A stretch of DNA of 60,236 nucleotides, from positions 1 to 60,236 of the forward strand of contig NZ_JOAG01000053.1 in the NCBI RefSeq assembly GCF_000725485.1, in the 5' to 3' direction. The DNA is from Nonomuraea candida. Its GTDB lineage: Bacteria; Actinomycetota; Actinomycetes; Streptosporangiales; Streptosporangiaceae. The notes under the pieces were generated by a model that saw only the letters and a program-made list of their open reading frames with translations, had not been told where the DNA came from and did not search any database. Positions 41,505 through 50,140 of the stretch are shown here, piece by piece. Numbering within the stretch: position 1 is the stretch's first letter; every line of letters starts with the position of its first letter. Made by a program: the position numbers and the translations under genes.

Positions 41505-43037
41505 TCACAGGAGGCTCCTGGCGTGGCGGGCGGCCTGGGCGTTGGAGGTGAACACCGCCGCGCCCGCCTCGTGGAAGGCGGCGGCCTGGCGGTGCAGGTC
41601 CTGCGGGTCGCCCTCGGTGCCGATCAGGGAGATGACGACGGTGGCCGGCGTGCGCGCGACCGCGGGCGCCAGCACGGCGGCCGGATCGAGGTCGGCGCCG
41701 TGGCCCAGGACGACGTCCATGAGCACCACGTCCCGGTCGCCTGCCCGGGCCAGCGCCTCGACGCGCAGGGCCGGGTCGATCATCGGGTGCGCCCTGCCCC
41801 TGGTGTAGGCGTCGTCGCCGAAGTCGGTGAACTCGCCCTGCCCCGCCACCGCGGCGGCCTCCGCGCTCAGCGTGCCGCCGGCGTACAGGCCCCTGATGCG
41901 CTTGGGCGCGGCGCGCGGGCCCCGTCTGGCCGGCCAGCACGGCCACTCGGGCACCGGCCTGCCCAGCGCCCGCAGCACCTGCTCCGTGGCCTGGGTGAGG
42001 TCGGGCGCGCCCGGCCCCAGCAGGGCGGGCACCAGCGGCGTGGACAGCGCCTCCCCGGCCAGAGACCGCGCCGCCCCGCCCCCGGCTCCAGCTCCGCCCC
42101 CGGCCACGGCTCCGCCCCCGGCCACGGCTCCGCTCCCGGCTCCGGCCACGGCTCCGCTCCCGGCTCCGGCCACGGCTCCGCTCCCGGCTCCGGCCCCGGG
42201 CGGCTTGGAGATGAGCACGATCAGCTCGGTGGCCGGGTCCTCGTCGAGCAGGCGCAGGGCGCGCCGCGTGGACAGACCGCCCACCTCGGCCGACAGGTCC
42301 CTGCCGCCCACCCCGAGCACGTGGCTGACGCCGACCCCGGCCCAGTCGAGCAGGCACGTCACCTGCTGCGCCCCCGTGCCCGACGCCGCCACCACGCCGA
42401 CGGGGCCGGGGGTCAGGACGTTCGCGAAGCCCAGACCGGCACCGCCGATGACGGCCGTGCCGCAGTCGGGGCCCATCACCAGCACGCCCCTCGCCTCGGC
42501 CAGCTCCTTGAGCCGGCGTTCGGCGGCCAGGGTGACGCCGTCGCTGAAGATCATGACGGGCAGCCCGGCCTCGACGGCGTCCAGGGCCTCGAAGAAGGCG
42601 TACTCGCCGGGCGTCGAGACCAGGACCAGGCCGGCGGGGCCGCGGGCGGCGGCCGAGCGGGTGGTCAGCGGCGGCTGCGCGCCGGACTCGCCGGACTCGG
42701 CGGACTCGGCGTACTCGCCGGAGGGACGGTGGGAGGCGGCGAGCAGCCGGCCGGCCTCCTCGACCGCCGCGTCGAGGCCGGCCGCGCGTACGGCGATCAG
42801 CAGGTCGCCCGGGTCGGACTCGGGGACGGTGAAGCCCATCTCCCGCAGGATCGAGACGTTGAGCTCCGTCGCCATGGCGACCATGGCCGCCGCCACGCCG
42901 GGCAGCTCCGACAGGGCCCTGCTGACCCGCATCAGGGTGACCGAGTCGTGATAGGCCCCCCGCCGCACCAGCACCGCCTGCGGCAGCCCGCTCATCTCCC
43001 GCCGCCCCTCACTCGTGCCGTGCTGTCCCAGGCTCAT
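41505..43037 (-). CDS. fdrA: FdrA-like (AllF) acyl-CoA-synthetase-fold protein
   Basis: A 510-residue protein with two succinyl-CoA-synthetase-like domains: VLVRRGAYHDSVTLMRVSRAL at the start, VMGPDCGTAVIGGAGLGFAN and VVAASGTGAQQVTCLLDWAGVGVSHVLGVGGRDLS in the middle, RIRGLYAGGTLSAEAAAV and DVVLMDVVLGHGADLD late. FdrA lacks the CoA-ligase phosphohistidine chemistry and is now linked to oxamate/carbamoyl chemistry. Between about 275 and 325 is a Gly/Ala/Val insert (GAVAGAGS repeated), encoded by a 24-bp repeat. It starts at 43037 overlapping the DUF2877 stop by four bases; an internal start at 42995 is also possible. Confidence 0.85.
   Translation of the reverse strand: MSLGQHGTSEGRREMSGLPQAVLVRRGAYHDSVTLMRVSRALSELPGVAAAMVAMATELNVSILREMGFTVPESDPGDLLIAVRAAGLDAAVEEAGRLLAASHRPSGEYAESAESGESGAQPPLTTRSAAARGPAGLVLVSTPGEYAFFEALDAVEAGLPVMIFSDGVTLAAERRLKELAEARGVLVMGPDCGTAVIGGAGLGFANVLTPGPVGVVAASGTGAQQVTCLLDWAGVGVSHVLGVGGRDLSAEVGGLSTRRALRLLDEDPATELIVLISKPPGAGAGSGAVAGAGSGAVAGAGSGAVAGGGAVAGGGAGAGGGAARSLAGEALSTPLVPALLGPGAPDLTQATEQVLRALGRPVPEWPCWPARRGPRAAPKRIRGLYAGGTLSAEAAAVAGQGEFTDFGDDAYTRGRAHPMIDPALRVEALARAGDRDVVLMDVVLGHGADLDPAAVLAPAVARTPATVVISLIGTEGDPQDLHRQAAAFHEAGAAVFTSNAQAARHARSLL
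42079..42206 (-). repeat. 24-bp-type repeats in fdrA
   Basis: Tandem units CTCCGCTCCCGGCTCCGGCCA-like (24 bp on the plus strand), with shorter degenerate copies, encode GAGSGAVA. Imperfect but in frame. Confidence 0.9.
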
Positions 43038-43921
43038 GTCGCTGCGCTCAGTGCGAGGACCGAGGTCACCCCGATGGCGATGCCCTGGGCCAGGTCGGCG
43101 CCGGAGGTGTGGCCGAGGCGGTACAGGTGGCGCAGGGCCGGTTCGAGCGGCTGCCGCCCGGCCGCGCCGCGCAGCACGGCGATCACCTCGGGGCTCGCCT
43201 CGCCCCTGGCCGCGCAGTGCAGGAGCGTGGCCGAGAGCGGCGTCGTACGCGTGCGCGCGTCGTACGTCACGGTCGCCGCCAGCCAGTCGGCCAGCCGGAC
43301 CGCCGGCTCGGTCCCGGTCGCCAAGCCCAGGTGCCGCAGCGCCACCAGCAGCCCCGCCAGCACGTCGTCACCGCTCGGCGTCAGCCCGGGGCCCAGCCCG
43401 ACGAGCTGCTCGGCCGCCGTCACCATCCCCAGCAGCCAGCCTTTCGCGCAACTGCCGGCCAGCAGGGCCACCGCGCCGTTGCCGGCCAGCCCCGCCCCTG
43501 GTGGTGCGCCCGTCCCGGCCGGCCCCGCGCCTGGTGGAGCGCCCAGCAGGGCCGCCGCGCGCGCCAGGCGGGCCGAGTCGAGCCGGCCCAGCGGCGGCGC
43601 CGGGTCCCACCAGCGGCGTACGCTCAGGCTCAGCGGCCCCAGCTCGATCACCCGGTCGCCCACCGCGGCGTCGTCACCCACCGTGACGTGCGGCAGCGGC
43701 CCGGCCAGCAATACGGAGTTGGGCAGCCGCGTCGCCTGGCCCGTGATGACCGCGATCACCGAGGGCTCCAGCTCGGTCCTGACCTCCAGGTACACCCCGG
43801 CGGGGAAGACCGCGAGCACCCGCGCGGGACGGCGCTGGCTCTCCAGGACGGGGCGGACCGCGGTGCTGGCCGCGCCCGTGACGTGGACACGCGTACGCCG
43901 CGCGTGAGTACTGACGGTCAC
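43034..43921 (-). CDS. allH: DUF2877 (YlbF/AllH-like) protein
   Basis: A 295-residue DUF2877 protein; the hallmark is LVGLGPGLTPSGDDVLAGLLVAL near residues 175-197, with LADWLAATVTYDARTRTTPLSATLL after it. This family forms the third subunit of the proposed AllFGH oxamate carbamoyltransferase, which turns oxalurate into oxamate and carbamoyl phosphate at the end of anaerobic allantoin use. It is first in the operon allH-fdrA-allG and divergent from pucR. Residues 120-145 have an Ala/Gly/Pro repeat (GAPPGAGPAGTGAPPGAGLAG). Confidence 0.8.
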   Translation of the reverse strand: MTVSTHARRTRVHVTGAASTAVRPVLESQRRPARVLAVFPAGVYLEVRTELEPSVIAVITGQATRLPNSVLLAGPLPHVTVGDDAAVGDRVIELGPLSLSVRRWWDPAPPLGRLDSARLARAAALLGAPPGAGPAGTGAPPGAGLAGNGAVALLAGSCAKGWLLGMVTAAEQLVGLGPGLTPSGDDVLAGLLVALRHLGLATGTEPAVRLADWLAATVTYDARTRTTPLSATLLHCAARGEASPEVIAVLRGAAGRQPLEPALRHLYRLGHTSGADLAQGIAIGVTSVLALSAAT

Positions 43922-43970
43922 CGGACCTCCCTACGGACCCTGGACCTGACCGTAGAACGGCCGGTGAACC

Positions 43971-44013
43971 CTCCGTACGGAGAAATTTGCCAACAGTCAG
44001 CGGGAAGGTTGGC
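43971..44013. promoter_or_regulatory. Candidate PucR operator region between allH and pucR
   Basis: The 12-bp palindrome CTCCGTACGGAG (43971-43982) and the inverted repeat GCCAAC-N13-GTTGGC (43989-44013) lie between the divergent starts. CACAAT at 44040-44045, six bases before the pucR ATG, is its likely -10 box. Confidence 0.5.
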
Positions 44014-44051
44014 TCTTCCTGACAGACCTGATCCGGGGTCACAATCTCCCC

Positions 44052-45860
44052 ATGGAGCCCCCCGTGCGTCTCGCCAGCACCGGAACGATCATCCACGGCG
44101 TGTCCGTGGGCGAGGTGCTCGGCGTGTCCACGCTCGCCGAGGCCAGGCTGATCGCGGGGGAGAGCGGGCTGGGCCGCATCGTGCAGCGGCTCAACGTCAT
44201 GGAGGTGCCCGACATCCTGGCCTGGGTCAAGCCGCACGAGCTGCTGCTCACCACCGGCTACCCGCTGCGCAACACGCCGCAGTCGCTCGGCCGGCTGGTG
44301 GCCGACCTCGACGAGCGCGGGCTGGCCGCGCTGGCCATCAAGCTGGGCAGATACGTGGACGAGCTGCCCGGCGAGATGGCCGAGCAGGCCGACCGGCTCG
44401 GCTTCCCGCTCATCCTGCTGCCGAACGACGTCGGCTTCGACGACATCCTCAACCAGGTGCTGACGGACATCCTCAACCGCCAGGCCGCCGTGCTGGCCCG
44501 CGCCGAGGAGGCGCACCGGGCGCTGGTGCAGGTGGTGCTGGCCGGGGGCGGGCTGGCCGAGGTCACGGCGGAGGTGGCGCAGCTCCTCGACGTGTCGGTG
44601 GCGGCCGTGGACGGCACGGGGCGCGTCCTGGCCACCGCCGGCCCCGCCGAGCACGTGGCGGCGCTGCGCGAGTCGATCTCCCGCGAGGGCCCGCCGTCCC
44701 GCACCCCGGCCGTGCGCGAGCCGGCCCCGTCGCGCACCCCGGCAGCTCGTGAACCGGCCCCGGCCCCTCGTGAACCGGCCCCGTCCCGCACCCCGGCCGT
44801 GCGCGAGCCGGCCCCGTCGCACATCCCGGCCGCGCGGGAATCGGCCGCCCCGCCGCCGCGCCCGGCCGCCGCCGGTGAGGGCGCTCCCGAGGCGTCCGGC
44901 CGTCCCGCCGCCGACCCCGCGCGGGCGCGGGCGTTCGCCTCGGTGCCCGTGCTGGCCGGCGGGCACCACCACGGCAGGATCGTCGCCTACAGCCCGTCGG
45001 GCACGATCAGGGACAGCGACGTGGGCATCCTGGAACGTGCCGCCACCGTCGCCGCGCTCGTCGTCACCCGGCAGGAGGCGGTCAACGCCGTCGAGAGCAA
45101 GTACCGCGCCGACTTCCTGCGCGACGTGCTCACCGGCCGGGCCGGCACGGCGGAGCGGATCACGGGGCGGGCCGGCGCGTTCGGGTGGGACCTCGCGCGG
45201 CCGGTGACCGTGCTGGTGGCCGAGCTCGACCCCGACGGCGACGAGCGCAGCGCCCAGGACCGGCTGGTGGCGTGCTGGACCGCCGCGATCAGGCGGCACG
45301 ACCCGCGCGGCGCGGTGGCCGGGTTCTCGCACGAGGTGGTGGCCGTGGTGGACGCCGGGCTCGACGCGGCCCGGGTGGCCAAGGACGCCGCCTCCGCCTT
45401 CGCCGACATGCCGCCCGCCACGTTCTCGACCGGCACCTCACGGCCCTGCCCGGGGGCGGAGACGCTGCCGGAGGCGTACTCGCAGGCGCTCAAGGCGGCC
45501 CGGGTGGGGCGGCAACTGCACGGGCCCGGCGCGGTGGCGCACTTCGACCAGCTCGGGGTGTACCGGCTGCTGTCGCTGGTCAACGACACCGAGGAGCTGC
45601 ACGCGTTCGTCCGCGAGACGCTCGGGCCGCTGGCCTCCGACGACGACGCCGAGAACGCCGACCTGCGGCGCACGCTGCAGGCGCTGCTGGAGACCAACCT
45701 GAACGTGGCCGAGACGGCGCGGCGCCTGCACTTCCACTACAACACGCTGCGCTACCGCATCGGCAAGCTGGAGCGGTTGCTCGGCAACTTCACCGACGAC
45801 CCTCACCTGCGGCTCAACCTGACCCTGGCCCTGCACGTGCTGCGCATGCGGGGCATCTAG
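44052..45860 (+). CDS. pucR: PucR-family transcriptional regulator
   Basis: A 602-residue regulator of purine catabolism. The N-terminal PucR domain (about 15-140) reads VSVGEVLGVSTLAEARLIAG..VPDILAWVKPHELLLTTGYPL. The C-terminal helix-turn-helix is LNVAETARRLHFHYNTLRYRIGKLERLLG (residues 557-585). Between them is a GGDEF-like/GAF region. Residues about 215-265 are an unusual repeat, TPAVREPAPSR-type, encoded by ~33-bp repeats. CACAAT six bases before the ATG suggests a leaderless mRNA. It is divergent from allH and upstream of the permeases, its probable targets. Confidence 0.9.
   Translation: MEPPVRLASTGTIIHGVSVGEVLGVSTLAEARLIAGESGLGRIVQRLNVMEVPDILAWVKPHELLLTTGYPLRNTPQSLGRLVADLDERGLAALAIKLGRYVDELPGEMAEQADRLGFPLILLPNDVGFDDILNQVLTDILNRQAAVLARAEEAHRALVQVVLAGGGLAEVTAEVAQLLDVSVAAVDGTGRVLATAGPAEHVAALRESISREGPPSRTPAVREPAPSRTPAAREPAPAPREPAPSRTPAVREPAPSHIPAARESAAPPPRPAAAGEGAPEASGRPAADPARARAFASVPVLAGGHHHGRIVAYSPSGTIRDSDVGILERAATVAALVVTRQEAVNAVESKYRADFLRDVLTGRAGTAERITGRAGAFGWDLARPVTVLVAELDPDGDERSAQDRLVACWTAAIRRHDPRGAVAGFSHEVVAVVDAGLDAARVAKDAASAFADMPPATFSTGTSRPCPGAETLPEAYSQALKAARVGRQLHGPGAVAHFDQLGVYRLLSLVNDTEELHAFVRETLGPLASDDDAENADLRRTLQALLETNLNVAETARRLHFHYNTLRYRIGKLERLLGNFTDDPHLRLNLTLALHVLRMRGI
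44692..44840 (+). repeat. In-frame repeats in the pucR linker
   Basis: Repeated blocks encoding (S)RTPAVREPAP, about 33 bp each, four copies with shorter variants. They sit outside the recognised domains. Confidence 0.85.
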
Positions 45861-45871
45861 GCTGCTGCGTT

Positions 45872-46084
45872 GTGGACGATCTGGAATTCGAGCTGGCCTC
45901 CGACTACATCCCCCTGTGCGACCTGCTGAAGTACTGCGGGATCACCGAGACCGGCGGGATGGCCAAACACCTCGTGGCCGAGGGCCTGGTCGCGGTGGAC
46001 GGCGAGGTGGAACTGCGCAAGAGAGCCAAGATCCGCTCCGGCCAGGTGGTCAGCGGGGAGGGCTTCACGATCCACGTGCGCTGA
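45872..46084 (+). CDS. S4-like RNA-binding protein (YbcJ type)
   Basis: A 70-residue protein with an S4-like fold: IPLCDLLKYCGITETGGMAKHLVAEGLVAVDGEVELRKRAKIRSGQVV. Homologous short proteins (YbcJ, YaaA) bind RNA and help ribosome assembly or quality control. The GTG start lies 12 bp after the pucR stop; TAGGCT eight bases before it could be a promoter. I see no functional link to purines, so it is probably a neighbour by chance or for cotranscription. Confidence 0.8.
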   Translation: MDDLEFELASDYIPLCDLLKYCGITETGGMAKHLVAEGLVAVDGEVELRKRAKIRSGQVVSGEGFTIHVR

Positions 46085-46357
46085 CCGGGGGCATTCACGA
46101 AAAGTCAGAAGACGAGGGTGGTGACGGTGTTCCCGCCGGGTAAGGGTGCCAACGGGCTGCGGGAGTGCAGTGACGCGTGGTTTCCCCTGGGGCACGGGAT
46201 CATCCGTAAGTCTCAGTTGCCCGACGTCGTCCGCGCGCCCGGTGGGGGCGTTTATCGACGCCCGGCGCACTGGAACTGATCCACACCCTCTATTGTGCTC
46301 TCCGACATCGGAGCAGAAGACATACCCGCTGTTCAGGCGGGGGATCGGGGAGCGGGC
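46085..46357 (+). promoter_or_regulatory. Intergenic region before the first permease
   Basis: 273 bp with no convincing gene. CTCCGACATCGGAG at 46300-46313 is a 6-bp perfect inverted repeat and may be an operator. I see no recognisable purine, xanthine or guanidine riboswitch. Confidence 0.4.
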
Positions 46358-47665
46358 GTGGCGTTCGGGTGGAAGGTGCACGGCGATGGGAAGCGCCTGA
46401 CGCCGGGTGAGGTGGTCAAGCCGGACGAGCGGCTGAGCTGGCCCAGGATGGTCGGGATCGGGGCGCAGCACGTCATCGCGATGTTCGGGGCCACGTTCGT
46501 GTTCCCGCTCGTCATGGGGCTGGACGCCAACCTGGCGGTGATGATGTCGGGGGTCGCCACGATCCTCTTCCTGCTCATCGTCAAGGGGAAGATCCCCAGC
46601 TACGTGGGGTCGAGCGCGTCCTTCGTGGGCGCGGTGGTGGCGATCAGGGCGGCCGGCGGCGGCGACGCGACCGTCACCGGGGCGCTGCTGGTGGTCGGGG
46701 TCGTGCTGGCCGCCTGCGGGTACGCGATCCACAAGCTGGGCGTGGGCGTCATCCACCGGGTCTTCCCGCCCATCGTCACCGGCGGGGTGGTGATGCTCAT
46801 CGGGTTCGGCATGGCGTACGTGGCGGCGGACGTCTACTGGCCCAAGGACCCGTGGGTGGCGCTGCTGACGATGGCGGCGACGTTCGTGTTCATCGGGGTG
46901 TTCCGCGGCTTCCTCGGCCGGATCGGCGTGCTGCTCGGGCTCGTGTTCGGGTTCGTGCTGTCGTGGGTGTGGGACCTCGTCGGCGGCAGGATCGTGGCGC
47001 CCGACGACAGCGGGAAGGTGACCGAGCACTTCCGGGTCAACCTCGACGCGGTGGCGCAGGCCGACTGGATCGGGCTGCCGTCGCTGCACGGCCCCGTGTT
47101 CGAGGTCTCGGCCATCGTGCTGGTGCTGCCCGTGGTGATCGCGCTGATCGCCGAGAACGTCGGGCACGTCAAGGCCGTGGGCGAGATGACGGGGACCGAC
47201 GTCGACGCGTACATGGGGCGGGCGGTGCTGGCCGACGGGGTCGGGACCGTGGTGGCCACCTCCGTCGGGGGGTCGGCCACGACGACGTACGCCGAGAACA
47301 TCGGGGTCATGGCGGCCACCAAGGTCTACTCGACGGCCGCCTACTACATCGCGGCCGTGATCGCGATCCTGTTCGGCCTGTGCCCGAAGTTCGGCGCGCT
47401 GGTCGCGGCGACGCCGGGCGGCGTGCTGGGCGGGGTGACGACCATCCTGTACGGCATGATCGGCCTGCTCGGCGCCAAGATCTGGATCGAGAACAAGGTG
47501 GACCTGTCCCACCCGCGCAACCTCGTCCCGACCGGCGCCGGGATCATCTGCGCCATCGGCCCCGTCGCGTTCCCGATCACCGACACGTTCGCGCTCAGCG
47601 GCATCGCGCTCGGCACGATCGTGCTGCTCGTCGGCTATCACCTGCTGCGTGCCGTGCGCCGGTAA
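46358..47665 (+). CDS. Xanthine/uracil-type nucleobase permease (NCS2), copy 1
   Basis: A 435-residue cation-coupled nucleobase transporter with about 14 hydrophobic segments. Motifs include VVMLIGFGMAYVAADVYWPKD, the NCS2 signature VIALIAENVGHVKAVGEMTG, SATTTYAENIGVMAATKVYSTAAYYIAA and GALVAATPGGVLGGVTTILYGMIG. The GTG start at 46358 has GGGAG upstream; a longer frame starts at 46295. Context (PucR, molybdenum hydroxylase) suggests xanthine or uric acid. A strong hairpin separates it from copy 2. Confidence 0.9.
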   Translation: MAFGWKVHGDGKRLTPGEVVKPDERLSWPRMVGIGAQHVIAMFGATFVFPLVMGLDANLAVMMSGVATILFLLIVKGKIPSYVGSSASFVGAVVAIRAAGGGDATVTGALLVVGVVLAACGYAIHKLGVGVIHRVFPPIVTGGVVMLIGFGMAYVAADVYWPKDPWVALLTMAATFVFIGVFRGFLGRIGVLLGLVFGFVLSWVWDLVGGRIVAPDDSGKVTEHFRVNLDAVAQADWIGLPSLHGPVFEVSAIVLVLPVVIALIAENVGHVKAVGEMTGTDVDAYMGRAVLADGVGTVVATSVGGSATTTYAENIGVMAATKVYSTAAYYIAAVIAILFGLCPKFGALVAATPGGVLGGVTTILYGMIGLLGAKIWIENKVDLSHPRNLVPTGAGIICAIGPVAFPITDTFALSGIALGTIVLLVGYHLLRAVRR

Positions 47666-47671
47666 GGGCCT

Positions 47672-47694
47672 CACACGGGAGCCCGTCCCGTGTG
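47672..47694 (+). terminator. Hairpin after permease copy 1
   Basis: CACACGGGA-GCCCG-TCCCGTGTG is a perfect 9-bp stem, 6 bp beyond the stop of the first permease. It may reduce read-through to the next. Confidence 0.65.
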
Positions 47695-47822
47695 CGCGAG
47701 GTTTCCTCTGGTCGGCGGGTCAGATTTGGCAGATCATGCCCGTGTAGGAGCGTGCCGGCGGGCCTAATGTGCCCGCAACGGAACGTGTCGCCGGCTCAGC
47801 GCCCGGTACAAGAGGGGCTCGC

Positions 47823-49256
47823 ATGGTTTCGGGACGGACCAAACCCTTCGCGGGGTGGACCAAACACGGTGACGGAAAGCGACTGGCCCCCGGCGAGGTG
47901 GTCAGGCCCGACGAGAGGCTGAGCTGGCCCCGGATGGTGGGGTTCGGAGCCCAGCACGTGGTCGCGATGTTCGGCGCGACATTCGTCTTCCCCCTGGTCA
48001 TGGGGCTGGACCCGAACGTCGCCGTGATGATGTCCGGGGTCGCGACGATCCTGTTCCTGCTGATCGTGAAGGGGAAGGTGCCCAGCTACCTGGGCACCAG
48101 CGCGTCCTTCGTGGGCGGCGTGTTCGCGATCAGGGCGGCCGCGGGCGGCGACACCGGGGGCGCCGACGCCGTCGTGACCGGCGCCATCCTGGTGGCCGGG
48201 TTCGTGCTGGCGCTGGCCGGGCTGGCCATCCACGTCCTCGGCGTGGGCCTCATCCACCGGATCTTCCCGCCCGTGGTCACCGGCGCGGTGGTGATGCTGA
48301 TCGGGTTCGGGCTGGCGTTCGTGGTGGCCGACGTCTACTGGCCGCAGGACCACTGGGTCGCGCTCGTCACGATGCTGATCACGTTCGTGGTGATCGTGCT
48401 GTTCAAGGGGTTCATCGGGCGGATCGGGGTGCTGGTCGGGCTGGTGGCCGGGTTCGTGCTGTCGTGGCTGCTGGACCTGACGGCCGGGCCCGTCACGTCC
48501 GTGCTGCCGGGCGCGAACCTGCGTGACGCGGCCGGGGCCGCCTGCCCGGTCGAGGGGCCGTACTGCGTGGCGACCGCCTTCCCGCACGACCGGGTGAGCT
48601 TCGACGCGGTGGCCGCCGCGCCCTGGTTCGGGCTGCCGAGCTTCCACGCCCCCGACTTCAGGACCTCGGCCGTGCTGCTGGTGCTGCCCGCGGTGATCGC
48701 GCTGATCGCCGAGAACATCGGGCACGTCAAGGCCGTCGGCGAGATGACGGGCACGGACGTCGACCCGTACGTCGGGCGGGCCGTGGCCGCCGACGGCGTC
48801 GGCACCATGGTCACCAGCGCCGTCGGCGGCTCGCCCACGACCACGTACGCCGAGAACATCGGCGTCATGGCGGCCACCAAGGTCTACTCGACGGCCGCCT
48901 ACTACATCGCCGGCGTCATCGCGATCCTGTTCGGCCTGTGCCCGAAGTTCGGCGCGCTGGTCGCGGCCACGCCGGGCGGCGTGCTCGGCGGCGTCACCGT
49001 CATCCTGTACGGCATGATCGGCCTGCTCGGCGCGAAGATCTGGATCGAGAACCGGGTGAACTTCGCCGATCCCGTGAACATGGTTCCGATCGGGGCGGGC
49101 ATGATCCTGGCCATCGGACCTGTGAGGCACGCCATCGGCGGCGATTTCACCCTGGAGGGGATCGCGCTCGGCACAGTCGTGGTGCTGGGCGGATACCACC
49201 TGCTGCGGGCCATCGCCGGGCGCGAGCCGGAGCTGCTCAAGGGCCCGGTCGGGTGA
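47823..49256 (+). CDS. Xanthine/uracil-type nucleobase permease (NCS2), copy 2
   Basis: A 477-residue paralog of the upstream gene with the same HGDGKRLAPGEVV start, IALIAENIGHVKAVGEMTG signature, and SPTTTYAENIGVMAATKVYST. It has an extra ~35-residue extracellular loop in the middle (LPGANLRDAAGAACPVEGPYC) absent from copy 1. The ATG has GAGGGG upstream. Its TGA overlaps the GTG of the FAD-subunit gene (GTGA), so it is translationally coupled to the hydroxylase and may supply its substrate. Confidence 0.92.
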   Translation: MVSGRTKPFAGWTKHGDGKRLAPGEVVRPDERLSWPRMVGFGAQHVVAMFGATFVFPLVMGLDPNVAVMMSGVATILFLLIVKGKVPSYLGTSASFVGGVFAIRAAAGGDTGGADAVVTGAILVAGFVLALAGLAIHVLGVGLIHRIFPPVVTGAVVMLIGFGLAFVVADVYWPQDHWVALVTMLITFVVIVLFKGFIGRIGVLVGLVAGFVLSWLLDLTAGPVTSVLPGANLRDAAGAACPVEGPYCVATAFPHDRVSFDAVAAAPWFGLPSFHAPDFRTSAVLLVLPAVIALIAENIGHVKAVGEMTGTDVDPYVGRAVAADGVGTMVTSAVGGSPTTTYAENIGVMAATKVYSTAAYYIAGVIAILFGLCPKFGALVAATPGGVLGGVTVILYGMIGLLGAKIWIENRVNFADPVNMVPIGAGMILAIGPVRHAIGGDFTLEGIALGTVVVLGGYHLLRAIAGREPELLKGPVG

Positions 49257-50140
49257 AGCCGCCGCCGTTCACGTACCACGCGCCGCGCGATCTCGCGGCG
49301 GCGGTGCGCACGCTCGCGGAGGTGGACGGGAAGGTGCTGGCCGGCGGGCAGAGCCTCATCCCCATGCTCAACATGCGGCTGGCGGCCCCCGCGCACCTGG
49401 TCGACATCAACCGCGCCGAAGGGCTGGGCGGGATCGAGGCGGATCCCGCGGGGGTGCGGGTGGGGGCGCTGGCCCGGCACTCGGAGGTGGAGCGGTCCGG
49501 GGCGCACCCGCTGCTGACCCGGGCGCTCCGGCTGGTCGCCCATCCGGTGATCCGCAACCGGGGCACGGTGGTGGGCAGCCTCGTGCACGCCGACCCGGCC
49601 GCCGAGCTGCCCGCCGTGCTGGCCGTCCTGGGCGGCGCCGTACGGGTGGCCCGCTGGGACGGCGGCGCCGTGGCCGTCAGGGAGGTGCCGGCGGCGGAGT
49701 TCTTCGTGGGGCCCATGGAGTCGGCGGTGGCGCCGGGTGAGCTGGCCGTGTCGGCGTTCTTCCCTGCGCTGGGCGCGCACGACGGGGTCGCGTTCGAGGA
49801 GGTGGCGCGCAGGCACGGCGACTACGCGCTGGCGGGGGTGTGCGCGGTGGTCACGCCGCGCGGCGCGAAGGTCGCGTGCGTCGGGGTCGGGCCCGTCCCC
49901 GTCGTGGTGGACCTGGGAGACCTCGTGAACCTGGACAGCGGCGCGCCGGACCCGCGGGCGGCGGCGGACCTGCGGGCGGCGGCGGACCTGCGGGCGGCGG
50001 CGGAGGCCGTGCGGGAGGCGACCGAGCCGGAGGCCGACATCCACGCCTCGGCGGCCTACCGCAGGCACCTGGTGGGCGTGCTGGCCGAGCGGGCGCTGCG
50101 CGAGGCAGCGCGGGAAGGGGCTGCGGCCCGTGGAGCATGA
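49253..50140 (+). CDS. Molybdenum hydroxylase FAD subunit
   Basis: A 295-residue FAD-binding subunit of the xanthine dehydrogenase/CO dehydrogenase family. The FAD-binding loop is LAGGQSLIPMLNMRLAAPAHLVDIN (residues 29-53), then IRNRGTVVGSLVHADPAAELPAVL near 102. It passes electrons from the Fe-S subunit to acceptors. The C-terminus has two 18-bp repeats (LRAAAD). Its start overlaps the permease stop and its end overlaps the Fe-S subunit by 11 bases. Confidence 0.9.
   Translation: MKPPPFTYHAPRDLAAAVRTLAEVDGKVLAGGQSLIPMLNMRLAAPAHLVDINRAEGLGGIEADPAGVRVGALARHSEVERSGAHPLLTRALRLVAHPVIRNRGTVVGSLVHADPAAELPAVLAVLGGAVRVARWDGGAVAVREVPAAEFFVGPMESAVAPGELAVSAFFPALGAHDGVAFEEVARRHGDYALAGVCAVVTPRGAKVACVGVGPVPVVVDLGDLVNLDSGAPDPRAAADLRAAADLRAAAEAVREATEPEADIHASAAYRRHLVGVLAERALREAAREGAAARGA
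49955..50004 (+). repeat. 18-bp in-frame repeat in the FAD-subunit gene
   Basis: Two perfect units CGGGCGGCGGCGGACCTG and a partial third encode RAAADL. Confidence 0.9.

Noticed and set aside
46146..46400. 84-residue plus-strand frame before the first permease
   Set aside because: No ribosome site, no motif and overlap with the permease start; probably chance.
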